Assembly: GCF_030283205.1 (NCBI RefSeq)
Contig: NZ_JASNWF010000015.1
Coordinates: forward strand, 218,424-282,423
DNA: 64,000 bases
Direction: 5' to 3'
Source of the DNA: Actinomadura opuntiae
GTDB lineage: Bacteria > Actinomycetota > Actinomycetes > Streptosporangiales > Streptosporangiaceae
Position numbers and translations under genes: made by a program. Under the pieces are notes generated by a model. It did no database searches, was not told where the DNA came from, and saw only the letters and a program-made list of their open reading frames with translations. Positions 26,540 to 36,115 of the stretch are shown here, one piece after another (position 1 is the stretch's first letter; the number at the start of each line of letters is the position of its first letter).

Positions 26540-27555
26540 GGAGTTGCCCCCTAGTGGAGTAGGTGCAGGTTCCCCCACCTCTTATCCCACAGGCAGCCGT
26601 CCATCTAACGACCTCGTGCATGGTTGTGGTGGTGGCCGGGTTCCTGATCGTTGATCATGGTCGGATGGTCCGGTCGGTGGCTCGTGCGGTGGTTGTGGGG
26701 AATCGTCGGATCACCGGTCTGTCGCCGACAGTGATCGCCGAGTTGGTGGCGGAGGTCGGGCCCGTGTGGCAGGAGCGGCACCAAGCGGTGCTGGCCGCTC
26801 GTCCGCGGAGGCGCGCAGTGGGTGCTGGCGCGAAGTACAAGCTGCTGTTCGTGGACCGGCTGCTGGCCACGCTGATCCATCTGCGGCACGGGGTGACCCA
26901 CGATGTGCTGGGCTGCTGGTTCGGCGTCAGCCGATCCACCATCACCCGAGCCATCGCCGAGGTCCGGCCGCTGCTGGCCGACCGTGGCTGCACGGTCGAG
27001 CCGGGAATCTGGTTGCGCACGCTGGCCGAGGTGATCGAGTACCTGGGCGCCAGCGGGCAAACCGCGATCATCGATGCCACCGAGGTCAGGGTCCGCCGAC
27101 CGGCGGCCAAACGGCCGGACCGCAACGTGTTCGTCTCCGGCAAGAACAAGCAGAACGCAATCAAAGCCATGGTGGTCACCGACGCCGGTGGTCACCTGCT
27201 GTTCTGTGGACAAGCCGAGCCCGGAAGTTGCGCCGACATCACCCAGGCCCGCCGGTCGGGACTGGTCGAGCTACTGGCCACCGGTCCGCCAGTGCAGATC
27301 CTGGCCGACGCCGGCTACCAGGGCCTGGGCGCCGAGACCGCCGGTCAGGTAGTGACACCGCCGCACCGCAAATTCCGCAAGAACGCCCCGGCCTGGTACG
27401 AAGAGCTCCACGCCGCCCAGCGCCACGCCCATTCCGTCCGCCGTAACCGGGTCGAACACGGCATCGCCCACCTGAAGAACTGGCGCTCTCTCGCCCGCCA
27501 TCACGGCCGCCGCGAACACCTCGCCGACATAGCCAGAGCCGCTGCAGCACTGAGC
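26540..27555 (+). mobile_element. IS5-type element, right side truncated
   Basis: The transposase (best start ATG 26665, MVRSVARAVVVGNRRITGLS) is a DDE_Tnp_4 enzyme with an HTH (VLGCWFGVSRSTITRAI) and catalytic residues in TAIIDATEVRVRRP (Asp), VQILADAGYQGLG (Asp) and NRVEHGIAHLKNW (Glu). The coding sequence loses its natural end at about 27550, where an oppositely oriented IS5-type element begins. The core is complete, so some activity cannot be excluded. Confidence 0.82.
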
Positions 27556-28082
27556 CCTTTTCAGCGTGATGCGGTCTCGCGGAGTTGCAGGGTGTGGATG
27601 GCTTTGGCGAGGTGGCCGGCGCGGTGGGGGCAGCAGCGCAGCTTCCGCAGGATTCGCCAGGACTTGAGTTGGGCGTTCGCGCGTTCGCCCGGTCCTCGGA
27701 GCTTGGCGTGTGCGCGGTTGGCGTCCTTTTGCGGCTCGGGCTTGTCGCGTCCCTTGTAGGGCGTGAGGACGTGTGGGCCGGCGCCCTGGTACGCCTTGTC
27801 AGCCAGTACGAGCAGGCCGGTGGCGGCCAGTGCCCGGATGACGCCCCAGATCCGGGCCGCTGTCAGGTCGTGGACCGAGCCGCGCAGCGGTCCCGACACC
27901 CATAGCAGTGTCCCGTCCGGTGCGGCGATGACCTGGAGGTTCATGCCGTGCAGGCGATGCTTTCCCGAGTAGTAGGGCCGGTCGGCGGCGACCCGGTCGA
28001 TTGAGATCAAGGTGCCGTCCAGCACCAGGTAGGGCAGCCCGGCTTTGACCGCTTTGGCCAGCGCCGCGCCGAGTTTGGGTGC
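27556..28082 (-). mobile_element. Second IS5-type element, 5' part removed by ISKra4 element
   Basis: The minus-strand transposase fragment runs from 28082 (PKLGAALAKAVKAGLPYLVL) to 27561 and contains DGTLISIDRVAADRPYYSGK, HGMNLQVIAAPDGTLLWVSG, SVHDLTAARIWGV, VLADKAYQGAGPHV and GPGERANAQLKSWRILRKL. All DDE motifs are present, but the N-terminal HTH region is cut off exactly at the ISKra4 terminal repeat. The matching N-terminal half is not found on the other side of that element. Confidence 0.85.
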
Positions 28083-28107
28083 GGTTCCTTTTCAGGGACT
28101 GAAGTGA

Positions 28108-31100
28108 TCAAGCGGTGAGGTTGTACTCGTCCTGGTAGCGGGCGTGGTGAACGCGCTGGTGTTCTTGCTTGAGGTGGAAGCGCCAGTAGTCCGGGAAGGT
28201 CCCGTTGGCGACCACCGTGCGGAGTTTCAGGACCGCTTCTGCTCCGGCCAGGCCCCAGCGGGCGCCGGAGATGTCGAGCCGGTCGGCCACGATGTGGCGG
28301 ACGGCGCCCTCGATGACGCCGGTGGCGATCGGCCACCCGGCCCGCAGGGCCTGGTCGTAGCGCAGGAACGCGGCATGGCCGGCCAGGTAGCGGACGCAGG
28401 CGTCGATCTTGTGGCGGTGGTGCTCGCCGAGGGCGGCGGCCTGGGCGTTCAGGGCGGTGGTGACCTGGTCGGTGTTGCCGGCCAGCAGGGCCGTCGCGTG
28501 GGCGTGGACCCAGTCCTCGGCAGCGGGGTCGCCGGGGTGGTGCAGGTCCCAGGCCGCGGCCCAGAGCTTCTCGATCACGTGCACGAAGTCGATGACGATG
28601 TGGACGGTGACGCGGCGGCGGGCGGCCTCGGCCCGGATGAGATCGAGCTGGTGGCGGGCGCCGTCGACCAGCACGACCCAGGTCCGGGCGTGGGCGGGGT
28701 CGCGGGCCTGGGCCTGGTCGAAGACCCGGGTGATCACCTCGCCGGGCTCGGCGATCACCGACCCGCACAGCCATTTCCCGGTCGCGTGCGGCCCCGGACG
28801 GACGGTCCGGTCGCCGTGGCGGCCGCCGGGCACGGCGATCACATCGTGCGGACGGCGGGGCGCGGGCTCGGCGTCATAGACCGCGCCGAGGGCGGCCATC
28901 CGTTTGCGGGCGGGTTTCTCCCCGGCGGCCAGGCGGGTGCGGAGGGTGCGGGAGTGCCGTGCGGCCGCCTGGGCGGTCGCCGGCCGCAACGCCTCGGGCC
29001 GCATCACCACGCCCTTCTGGTCGGTGCTGAGGACCAGCAGTTCGTCGGCGGTCCTGGGCACCGGCCTCACCGAGGCGTCGAAGGCGTCGATGTCGGCCGC
29101 CGCCCGCCGCACCAGCTGCAGGAGCGCTCGTTTGCCGACCACGTCCCCGCAGCGCGCGGTGATCGAGGCGCGGGCGTCGTCGAACGAGCCGCGCACCGCC
29201 TCCACAGCGGCCAGGCGGGCCAGTCCGTGGCTGTGCCGCCCGGCCAGCGACAGCTGCTCATCGGCCGGATACAGGTTGCAGGCTCCCGGGGCGCGCCAGG
29301 CGCAGCGGGAGACGGCCACCGTGCCGAACACCGTGGCCAGCAGCCGGTGATGCCCGCTCTCCAGCCGGTGCCGCCGGACACCGTCGGCACCGACCGTCCC
29401 GGCCCCGGCGGCGCGGGCACGTTCGGCGGCCCGCCGTTCGCCGGCGGCGCGCAGGTCCAGGTGGGCCTGCAGCATCTGCCGCAGCAGCTCACGTCCCCGC
29501 TGCTCGAGCAGTTCCTCCAGCCGATCGTGCGGCCAGGACGCCGCCTGCGGGCCGGTGAGCTGTCCGAGCGCCGGGTAGCCCCGGATGATCACTCATCCGA
29601 GGCCCCCTCAGAACCGTGCGTGCCACTCATCGCGGCACACGGCTCAAGCAGATCGCGAGGGCGATCGGGGTTGCTGCGCTGGGTTCTCTCTGCGGATGCG
29701 GGCGTGGAGCCCGCGTTGGCAGGAGCTGTGCACCAGGCGTGTTCGTTTATCGCCGGGTGGGCCGGGTCTCCGGTGGTGGGTGAGGTAGCTGGCGGCTATC
29801 GCCCTCCGGGTGACCTGCTGCCACCATCGTTCCCAGTCACGGGGGGATTGCGGTGGCTGCTCGGCGGTCAGCAGGTGTTGTCCGCAGAGTGGGCACCGGC
29901 CGTCCTGCTTGGTGAGCAGGCGAAGCGTGTACTCATCCAGCGGGGGTTTCACTCGTTGCCGCCGTTTGGCCCAGTAGTCGGCCAGGGCGGGGTCGTCGGG
30001 GGACGCCGCGCCTTTGACCATGACGTGCCGGACGATCCCGGTCCAAGAGAACTTGTCCAGGTAGGTGCCGCTGTCGCGGTCACCGAATACCCAGTGGTCG
30101 TCTCGGAACGGGTTGAACTTGCCGTAGTAGCAATCGGTGACCCATCGGCGACCATGGTCGCCGTGGCGGTGTCTGGCCCACTTGTAGGTGAGTGTCCACA
30201 CGTGGAAATCCAGGTTGGCGAACACCCCGGATGACACCACGCCCCGGTAGTAAGCCGCCCATCCCCGAATGATCGGAGACAGCGTCCTGACGACCGCCGC
30301 CGCGTTCGCGCCACGCAGGCGGCGCATTTCGACGGCGAGTCTTTCCCGGAGCCGCCCAATTGCCGATCGGCTTGGCTTGATCAGCAGCTTGGAACGGTAG
30401 CGGCGAACGTTGAAACCCAGAAAATCAAAACCGTCTTCGAGGTGCACGATCTGCGTCTTATCCTCGTTGAAAGCCAGCCCTCTGGGTGCCAGCCACTCCG
30501 CCAGCCGTGCCTTGACCCGCCGTGCCTGCTCCTGGCTGTGGCAGAGCACGGTCGCATCGTCGGCGTATCTGATCAGGATCGGGGAGCCCTGCTTCACCTC
30601 CCCAGCACGGATGCCGGAGGTGATCCGCTGGACCCCGGCCGCACCCTCCATCCCGTGCAACGCGACATTCAGCAGCAGAGGGCTGATCACACCGCCTTGA
30701 GGAGTTCCCTCCTCGGTCGGCGCGAACCCCCTGCCCGGCTCGAATAGTCCCGCCTTCAGCCACCCCCGAATCATCCCCCGAGCGGGGAAGTCACCGAGAG
30801 CCGACAGCAGCCGGTCGTGATCGATCCGGTCGAACGCCGCGGCCAAGTCCGCGTCCAGCGCCCAGACTCGCTTGGCCCGAGGGCCCTTGCACGCCTGATA
30901 GACAGCGCCGATCGCGTCTTGACAACTGCGGCCCGGCCGAAACCCATACGACCGGGACTCGAACCGGGCCTCCCACTCCGGCTCCAACGCATTCCGGACC
31001 CGTGCCTGATGACACCGGTCCATGATCACGGGAATGCCGAGCGGCCTCAGCTTCGCACGGTCGGAAGCCTTTGGTATGTACACACGCTTGACCGCCATCG

Positions 31101-32168
31101 GCCGCCAGGACCCATGCGTGGCCAGGACCTGCCCGGCCACCCGCGCCCTGGCCGCAGAGGTCAACGCGACCTCTCCGTCAACCCCGGCGGTCTTGCGCCC
31201 AGCATTGCGCTGCGTCACCTGGCGGACCGCGACCAGCGCGTTCGCCCTGCTGCGCAGCATCAGCTTCTGCAGATTCCTGACCTTGCGCCAGTCCTCTTCC
31301 CGAGTCGCCTTGAAGATCCGCTGCCGCAGACGCCGTACCTCCCGATCGCACATATCCCAGTCGATCGAATCCCACTCGACCACTTCCGGGTCTGCGCGCG
31401 AAAAGTCCTCAGGTCCGTTCACCTTGCGGTGCCCAACTTGCCCTTCAGTTTCAGCGTTCACTGACAGCCCAGCACTCCAAAGATCCACCTGCCCACGTCG
31501 GCCCGCTTTCGCGGCCCCGCACTTGACGGGGTATCCGGCCGGTTGAGCGGGACGGGCGGCGGAGGAGCCGTCCATTGCCTCGCCCTTCCCGTTGCCTTTC
31601 GGCCACCGGCATTAGCTTCTTGGGCATCCTTTCCCGCCGGGGAGTTGGGCCCTCCTTGCGGTCGGCTTACCGGCCAGCGGCCGGACCTCGACGGGGTTTC
31701 CATGTTCCACTCGCATGAGACTCGACTGGGGTTGGGCGTCCTCTGTACTCCGGGGACGGCGGTGTCCACACGGCCCGGTGTCCTTCCTGGCCGCCGCCTG
31801 CCGCCTCTTAACGGCCGGTCCCTATCACCCCGGCTATCAACCCGTCGCGGGGTGGGTTCATCACGAAGCCTCAGCAAGGATTCACTGGCGTTCGCCCCAT
31901 GCCCAGCCTTTCCCTCGCCTGTGACCCCCGGACGGGACGCGGGTCCTTGGGCTTTACCGTGAGCTCCGCACCCACCGACTCAGGAAGCCGGCACGCACGT
32001 CACGGCGGGAACGGGTCCAGACACCGACCCGGGCTACGTATCCGGCATCAACCGGACCTCCAATCCACAGCCACTCATCACGAGCGACCTCACGTCGCAA
32101 AGACAGTTGAACGTGCGTTTCGCGTCGGCAAAGCAGTCAGCATCGACGGCGTTGTCGTACCTTTCCAT
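28108..32168 (-). CDS. ISKra4-family transposase, interrupted by group II intron
   Basis: The 5' exon starts at ATG 32168 (MERYDNAVDADCFADAKRTF then NCLCD, to 32094). The 3' exon (29574 to 28108) begins PALGQLTGPQAASWPHDRLE and encodes the rest: LLRQMLQAHLDLRAAGERRA, the RLESGHHRLLATVFGTVAVS zinc/RNase-H lead-in, LVLSTDQKGVVMRPEALRP (first Asp), WVVLVDGARHQLDLI with IVIDFVHVIEKLW (second acidic region) and GWPIATGVIEGAVRHIV (Glu). Removing the intron between 32094 and 29574 joins the exons in frame. The unspliced 3' part can also be read from a GTG at 29592 inside the intron. Residue positions of the catalytic triad are inferred from family pattern. Confidence 0.8.
29611..29645 (-). ncRNA. 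Group II intron domain V
   Basis: On the minus strand: GAGCCGTGTGCCGCGATGAG then TGGCACGCACGGTTC, a 35-nt hairpin matching the bacterial domain V pattern (GAGCCGTGTGC - loop - GCACGCACGGTTC). It is the catalytic metal-binding heart of the ribozyme and lies immediately after the reverse-transcriptase stop codon. Confidence 0.9.
29644..31575 (-). CDS. ltrA: Group II intron reverse transcriptase/maturase
   Basis: Up to 643 residues; a GTG near 31460 (VNAETEGQVGHRKVNGPEDF) may be the true start. Domains in order: RVT_N (WDMCDREVRRLRQRIFKATR, NAGRKTAGVDG), reverse transcriptase with RPLGIPVIMDRCHQARV, SYGFRPGRSCQDAI, ALDADLAAAFDRIDHDRLL, GTPQGGVISPLLLNVALHGM and the catalytic IRYADDATVLC, then maturase X (LSPIIRGWAAYYRGVVSSGV) and an HNH-like endonuclease tail (GRCPLCGQ; LVHSSCQRGLHAR). 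It promotes splicing and retrohoming of the surrounding intron. The frame is intact, so the intron may be active. Confidence 0.95.
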   Translation of the reverse strand: MDGSSAARPAQPAGYPVKCGAAKAGRRGQVDLWSAGLSVNAETEGQVGHRKVNGPEDFSRADPEVVEWDSIDWDMCDREVRRLRQRIFKATREEDWRKVRNLQKLMLRSRANALVAVRQVTQRNAGRKTAGVDGEVALTSAARARVAGQVLATHGSWRPMAVKRVYIPKASDRAKLRPLGIPVIMDRCHQARVRNALEPEWEARFESRSYGFRPGRSCQDAIGAVYQACKGPRAKRVWALDADLAAAFDRIDHDRLLSALGDFPARGMIRGWLKAGLFEPGRGFAPTEEGTPQGGVISPLLLNVALHGMEGAAGVQRITSGIRAGEVKQGSPILIRYADDATVLCHSQEQARRVKARLAEWLAPRGLAFNEDKTQIVHLEDGFDFLGFNVRRYRSKLLIKPSRSAIGRLRERLAVEMRRLRGANAAAVVRTLSPIIRGWAAYYRGVVSSGVFANLDFHVWTLTYKWARHRHGDHGRRWVTDCYYGKFNPFRDDHWVFGDRDSGTYLDKFSWTGIVRHVMVKGAASPDDPALADYWAKRRQRVKPPLDEYTLRLLTKQDGRCPLCGQHLLTAEQPPQSPRDWERWWQQVTRRAIAASYLTHHRRPGPPGDKRTRLVHSSCQRGLHARIRRENPAQQPRSPSRSA

Positions 32169-32246
32169 CACGGGCTCTTCTTCCCGGCGCGGTTCGGGCA
32201 GGTTTGGTCACCTTCGAACCTGACCGGGGGAAGAGCCCGGCCGCAA

Positions 32247-32836
32247 TCACCCCGCCGGTGAGGAGGTGATGCCGCCTGCGCCACCGGCCGGCCCACCGGG
32301 CTGCCCGGCGATCTCGCGGGCCACCGGCCCGCACAGGGCGAACAGCCCCGGGCCGTCCTCGACGGCCCAGCCGCGCTCGACCAGCCGTTTGAGCTTGGAC
32401 CGCAGCCCCTCCCGCTTGGCCGCCGAATCCGCCAGCCCCATCGCGGCCGCGACCTGCCCGGCCCGCATCGCCCCGGCCGCATCGCCCCGGCCGCATCGGC
32501 CAGGATCTCCACCGCGTCGCGGTAGGCGACCGGCAACACCGACACCCCCATGCCCGGCCGCCACGGCGGCACCGTCAACACCCCCACCGGCGACCCCACA
32601 CCCGCCACCACATCGACCGGCTGGGCGGACACGTCCTGCTGTGCGGGGCCCTCGACCGGCCGGGCGGTCTCACCCAAGACCTCCTGCACCGTCTCCCGCG
32701 TGATAACCAGCCGCGACAGCCGGTCCTCCTCGACCTCCAGCAGCCCGTTCAACTCGGCGATCCGCTCACCGAGCTCTTCGATCCGCTGCCGGGCGGCGGC
32801 CTCCCGCCGCGCCAGCTCCTCCAGCAACGAACCCAT
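32247..32836 (-). pseudogene. ISKra4 passenger gene (coiled coil plus winged helix), frameshifted
   Basis: ATG 32836 follows GGAGG. The product starts MGSLLEELARREAAARQRIE, a coiled coil running to RLSRLVITRETVQEVLGE, a sequence commonly found in companion proteins of actinomycete insertion sequences. A Pro/Val-rich linker follows, then a winged-helix region (VAYRDAVEILADAAGAMR). A 14-bp tandem duplication at 32465-32492 (GCATCGCCCCGGCC twice) shifts the frame; the proper continuation AGQVAAAMGLADSAAKREGL to GGAGGITSSPAG is read in the neighbouring frame and stops at 32247. Confidence 0.7.
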
Positions 32837-32943
32837 CGCGATCGCCTCCACCACGCACGGTAGAAGACAACCGGTCACACTGCGACCGACCCCTCAAAAC
32901 CCCAGCTCAACCAGTCCCTGAAAAGGAACCACACCCGTTCGGG

Positions 32944-34935
32944 TTGTACGCGGGATTGGCATCAGGCCGCATCGTGGTGACCGGGCGGCAGGGCAGCGGG
33001 AAGACCTCGATGGCGATCTTGACCGCGCTGGAGGCGTTGGATTCGCGTGGCGCACTGCCCTTCGAGCTGCGCTGGCAGGTGCCGGTTCCGGTGCTGCTGA
33101 CCGCTGACAGCTGGAATCCGCAGCACCAGAGCCTGCGGACCTGGCTCGCCGATCAGCTGGCCGTGCGCTATGGATTCCTCACCAGCGACGCCTACGGCAG
33201 CGACGCCGCCGGGCAACTGGCGGCGCGCGGGAAGATCGCGCTGTTCCTGGAGGGCCTGGACCAGATGGATGCGGGTCTGCGCCAAGCCGCGTTGCAGCAG
33301 CTGACGTCCGAGCACGCCATCCGCACGGTCGTGATGAGCCGCCCCCGCCAATACGCCGCGGCGGCTGCGGCGGTGCCCCTGTCCGGCGCACTGGTCATCG
33401 AGCTGATGCCGGTGCCGCTCCAGGACGCGCTGGAGTATCTCCAGCGGCGCCAGTACGGGCCGGCCGAACACATGACGGCAGCGGTGGTCCAGCACCTGCA
33501 GCAGCATCCCGACAGTCCGCTGGCCCAGGCCCTGGACTCCCCGCTCAGCCTCACGCTGCTGCGCGCAGATCCCCACGCCAACCAAGCACTCCTGACCAGA
33601 GCGGGCGTCCACACCCGGCGAGAGGTCGAAGATCTTCTCCTGGACTGCTTGATCCCCCGGGCCTACAGTGCCGAGCGGCCTGAGGGGCTCACGGCAGAGC
33701 AGGAACGGCCGTGGCAGACCCGCATCGACGCCACCCGCACCGTCCTGGAACTGATCGCGGCCAGGATGACAGAGACGGGAACAACCAGCCTGGCGTGGTG
33801 GCGGATGCACTACTGGAAGCCTGCTCGCTGGCGCATCGGCGCCAACACTGCGGCGGGAATCATCATGGGCGCCATCGGCATGCTCGTCTTCGGGCCGATC
33901 GGAAAGTACACCGTCAACGGTCACACCGGTTTGCGGTTCGGCACGAAATACGGAGCGTTCATGGGTCTGTGTTTCGGCTCGCTGGCCGGGGCTATCTCCG
34001 AGGTGCGCGACCTGCGCCCCGCTCGCCTCACCAGGCTCGACAAGGTCCTGGAGCACTGCCCGGAGAGGATGAAACGCCGGTGGCCGCAGCTCGGCAGCGC
34101 TGCCAGCGCGCTCGCGTCGTTCAATCCCGCGATTGCGTTGCTGATCTTCACTGCCATGATCATGGCTGTCGGCAATCAGGGCGGATGGCCCATCCTCGGC
34201 CATCTGTTGTTCGGTGTCCCCGCGGGCCTGGTCGCAGCCGGCGTGACCGGGCGGGCCGCCGCTCGCGAACGGCTGCGGCCCATCGGCCGGTCCCGCTGGA
34301 TAATCCTGCGCCCCACCAGAGCCGACCTGCTCGCCGCGGTCAGCACCGGCCTGCCCATCGGGCTCACCTACGCACTGACCAAGACCACCGAGTTCGGCCT
34401 GTGGGCCGGGCTGTTCACCGGGTTCACCTTCGGCCTCATGACCGCCGTGGCCCGCCCCATCAGCAACCCCGACACGCCCGCCACCCCCTTCACTCACGAC
34501 CGTGACGATCGGCGCCGCGCTCGCCGAACCGCGCTGGTCGTCGCGGTCCCCATTGGTGTGGCCCTGGGATGGCAGAACGGCCTCGCCCACGGCCCGCTCG
34601 CCGGGATCACCGCCACCCTCGGCCTGGCGACCATCATCTCCCTGGGCTGCATGGCCGCTCTCTCCGACTCCTGGCGCACCACCCTGGCATTCACACAACT
34701 GCACCTGCACGGCCGCTGGCAGCGCTTCCGCGGCGACCAGAACGCGACCGTCTTCCCCCTGCACGGAATACGGTTCCTCAAAGACGCCTGCGCCAAGGAG
34801 GTCATGCGCAACTCAGGCCCCTTCTTGACCTTCCGGCACACCCAGCTCCAGCACCTGCTCGCCGACGCCTACACCAGCCGTGCCACCGCCACACGGCAAA
34901 CCAGCCGAGAGGATCACCCAACCCCACACAGCTGA
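32944..34935 (+). pseudogene. NACHT-type NTPase with multi-TM C-terminus, N-terminus missing
   Basis: The frame enters from the ISKra4 end with PFGLYAGLASGRIVVTGRQG, so the usual N-terminal HTH/linker region is absent. Walker A is TGRQGSGKTSMAILTALEAL, Walker B is KIALFLEGLDQMD, followed by sensor-like TVVMSRPRQY and a helical region (ALDSPLSLTLLRA). Residues about 300-600 hold about eight hydrophobic segments (for example TAAGIIMGAIGMLVFGPIG, AIALLIFTAMIMAV). It ends FLTFRHTQLQHLLADAYTSR, the typical closing motif of this actinomycete family. A TTG at 32944 could start a shortened product. Related NACHT proteins include phage-defence NTPases. Confidence 0.8.
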
Positions 34936-35124
34936 TCACCCTGGGTACGACGGTTCTCCGGGCACGGCGGTCCCTGCTTGGGGAGCGCGAGGTACTCACG
35001 CAGCTCCGCGCGCGACATCCGCTATGACGCCGTACGGCACGACAAATACCGTGTCTATAAGAGCGGCGTTCAGCGGGTCACAGCCCAGCCTGCGCCCAGC
35101 GGCCCGCCGTCCCAACCCCGCCCC

Positions 35125-35575
35125 CGCGGCGCGGGCCGACGAGTTCGCCGCTGCGGCGGAACGTCTGCGCCCGCTCCGGATCGAGAAACTGCCCGCCACC
35201 GCGATCATCACCAAGTATGGGCTGGCCGACGCCGTCCTGTACGTCGACCCGCCGTACCTGGAGACCATCAGGGCCAGGCGGGACCGCTCGCGCGGCCGCG
35301 ACTACCGTCCCTAGCGCGTCCGGATCGGGTAGGCGCGTTGCTTTCGACGTCGGCCGTCGGCCACCCCAGATCGGCGAGAACGAGCTCCGCGGCGACCCCG
35401 CCCACCAAGCCGCGGTCACCGCGCTGAAAGAGGCCGGAGTCCTCTCCAGAGACACTGCCCGCACCGCGCCGGCGTGCACCCCGCCGTGCTGCTCGGCATG
35501 CGCTACGAAGACGACACCCGCCTCGCCCGCCAACTCGGCGAAGACCTACCGTGCGCCCACCGGGCTCCTTAACGT
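35125..35575 (+). pseudogene. DNA adenine methylase fragment and decayed neighbour
   Basis: The frame ending at 35314 has RPLRIEKLPATAIITKYGLA then DAVLYVDPPYLETIRARRD, including the DPPY catalytic motif of D12-class N6-adenine methyltransferases. The start and C-terminal parts are missing. Further on, 35480-35570 gives AGVHPAVLLGMRYEDDTRLA with RQLGEDLPCAHRAP, another protein-like remnant in a different frame. Likely phage- or plasmid-derived debris. Confidence 0.6.
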
Positions 35576-35655
35576 GACCGCCCGTTCGGTTACTAGCTCC
35601 AGCACCCCAACCTATGTGACACTAGGTAATCGTTTCACTACGAAAGGGGATCGGG

Positions 35656-36048
35656 ATGAAGGGTAAGAGCACGGCCATCGCGCTCATGGTGGTCTCGGTA
35701 GGGACGGCGGTCCTTACGGCGCCCGCTGCGTCCGCGCAGCAGCAGGGGCCCAAGGACCACCGGTGCGATAACGGCGAGTTCTGTCTGTACGTCGGCTACT
35801 TTCAGCACGGCAGTGTTTCCGTCGACCGCCGCTCGTTCGAGGAGAACGTGCGCGCCTACACCAACATCGCTCGTTCCTGGAGAAATCTGACCGGCCGCGA
35901 CTGGTACATCTACGACCAGCCGCATTGCAGGGGGAACAGCTATCCCCTGCTCGTCCGCGACGGCACCACCCACAATCTGGACACCTCCTGGCAGCACCGC
36001 ATCCGCTCCATCGCGCGCAGGGACAAAGTCGGCCAGTGCCAGCGGTGA
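35656..36048 (+). CDS. Secreted peptidase-inhibitor I36-like protein
   Basis: 130 residues with a signal peptide (MKGKSTAIALMVVSVGTAVL, then APAASA cleavage). The mature part has four Cys and the crystallin-like pattern of the SMPI/I36 family: CDNGEFCLYVGYFQHGS, NIARSWRNLTGRDWYIYDQP, HCRGNSYPLLVRDG, NLDTSWQHRIRSI. GGGGATCGGG precedes the ATG. Family members are small secreted metalloprotease inhibitors or structural beta-gamma-crystallin-like proteins; the activity here is not proven. Confidence 0.8.
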   Translation: MKGKSTAIALMVVSVGTAVLTAPAASAQQQGPKDHRCDNGEFCLYVGYFQHGSVSVDRRSFEENVRAYTNIARSWRNLTGRDWYIYDQPHCRGNSYPLLVRDGTTHNLDTSWQHRIRSIARRDKVGQCQR

Positions 36049-36115
36049 TCTAGAGCAGAGATGCGAGGACCTCGATCGCCTTCAGGGTGGCCGATGGTCC
36101 GAGCCGTCGCCCGAG

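Larger units (their letters stand above)
29575..32093 (-). mobile_element. Group II intron (about 2.5 kb)
   Basis: Read on the minus strand, the 3' end is diagnostic: a domain V hairpin (29611-29645) followed by a domain VI hairpin, CCTCGGATGA-GTGA-TCATCCGGGG, and an AC end at 29576-29575. A probable 5' end is GTGAG at 32093, close to the GTGYG consensus and at a codon boundary of the host gene. The intron-encoded protein occupies 29644-31575, and the remaining 500 bp (31576-32093) would form domains I-III. The 5' boundary is less certain than the 3' one. Confidence 0.8.
28083..32930 (-). mobile_element. ISKra4-type element carrying a group II intron (4,848 bp)
   Basis: Perfect 19-bp terminal inverted repeats: GGTTCCTTTTCAGGGACTG at 28083-28101 and its complement at 32912-32930. 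Inside, all on the minus strand, are a passenger gene (32247-32836), a 5' transposase exon (32094-32168), a group II intron (about 29575-32093) and the 3' transposase exon (28108-29574). Without the intron the element would be about 2.3 kb. No target duplication is visible, and the two flanks belong to unrelated genes (an IS5 transposase and a NACHT gene), so a deletion or recombination followed insertion. Confidence 0.88.

Noticed and set aside
28144..30234. A 696-codon plus-strand frame across the transposase and intron
   Set aside because: It is antisense to both the ISKra4 transposase and the reverse transcriptase, which have clear motifs.
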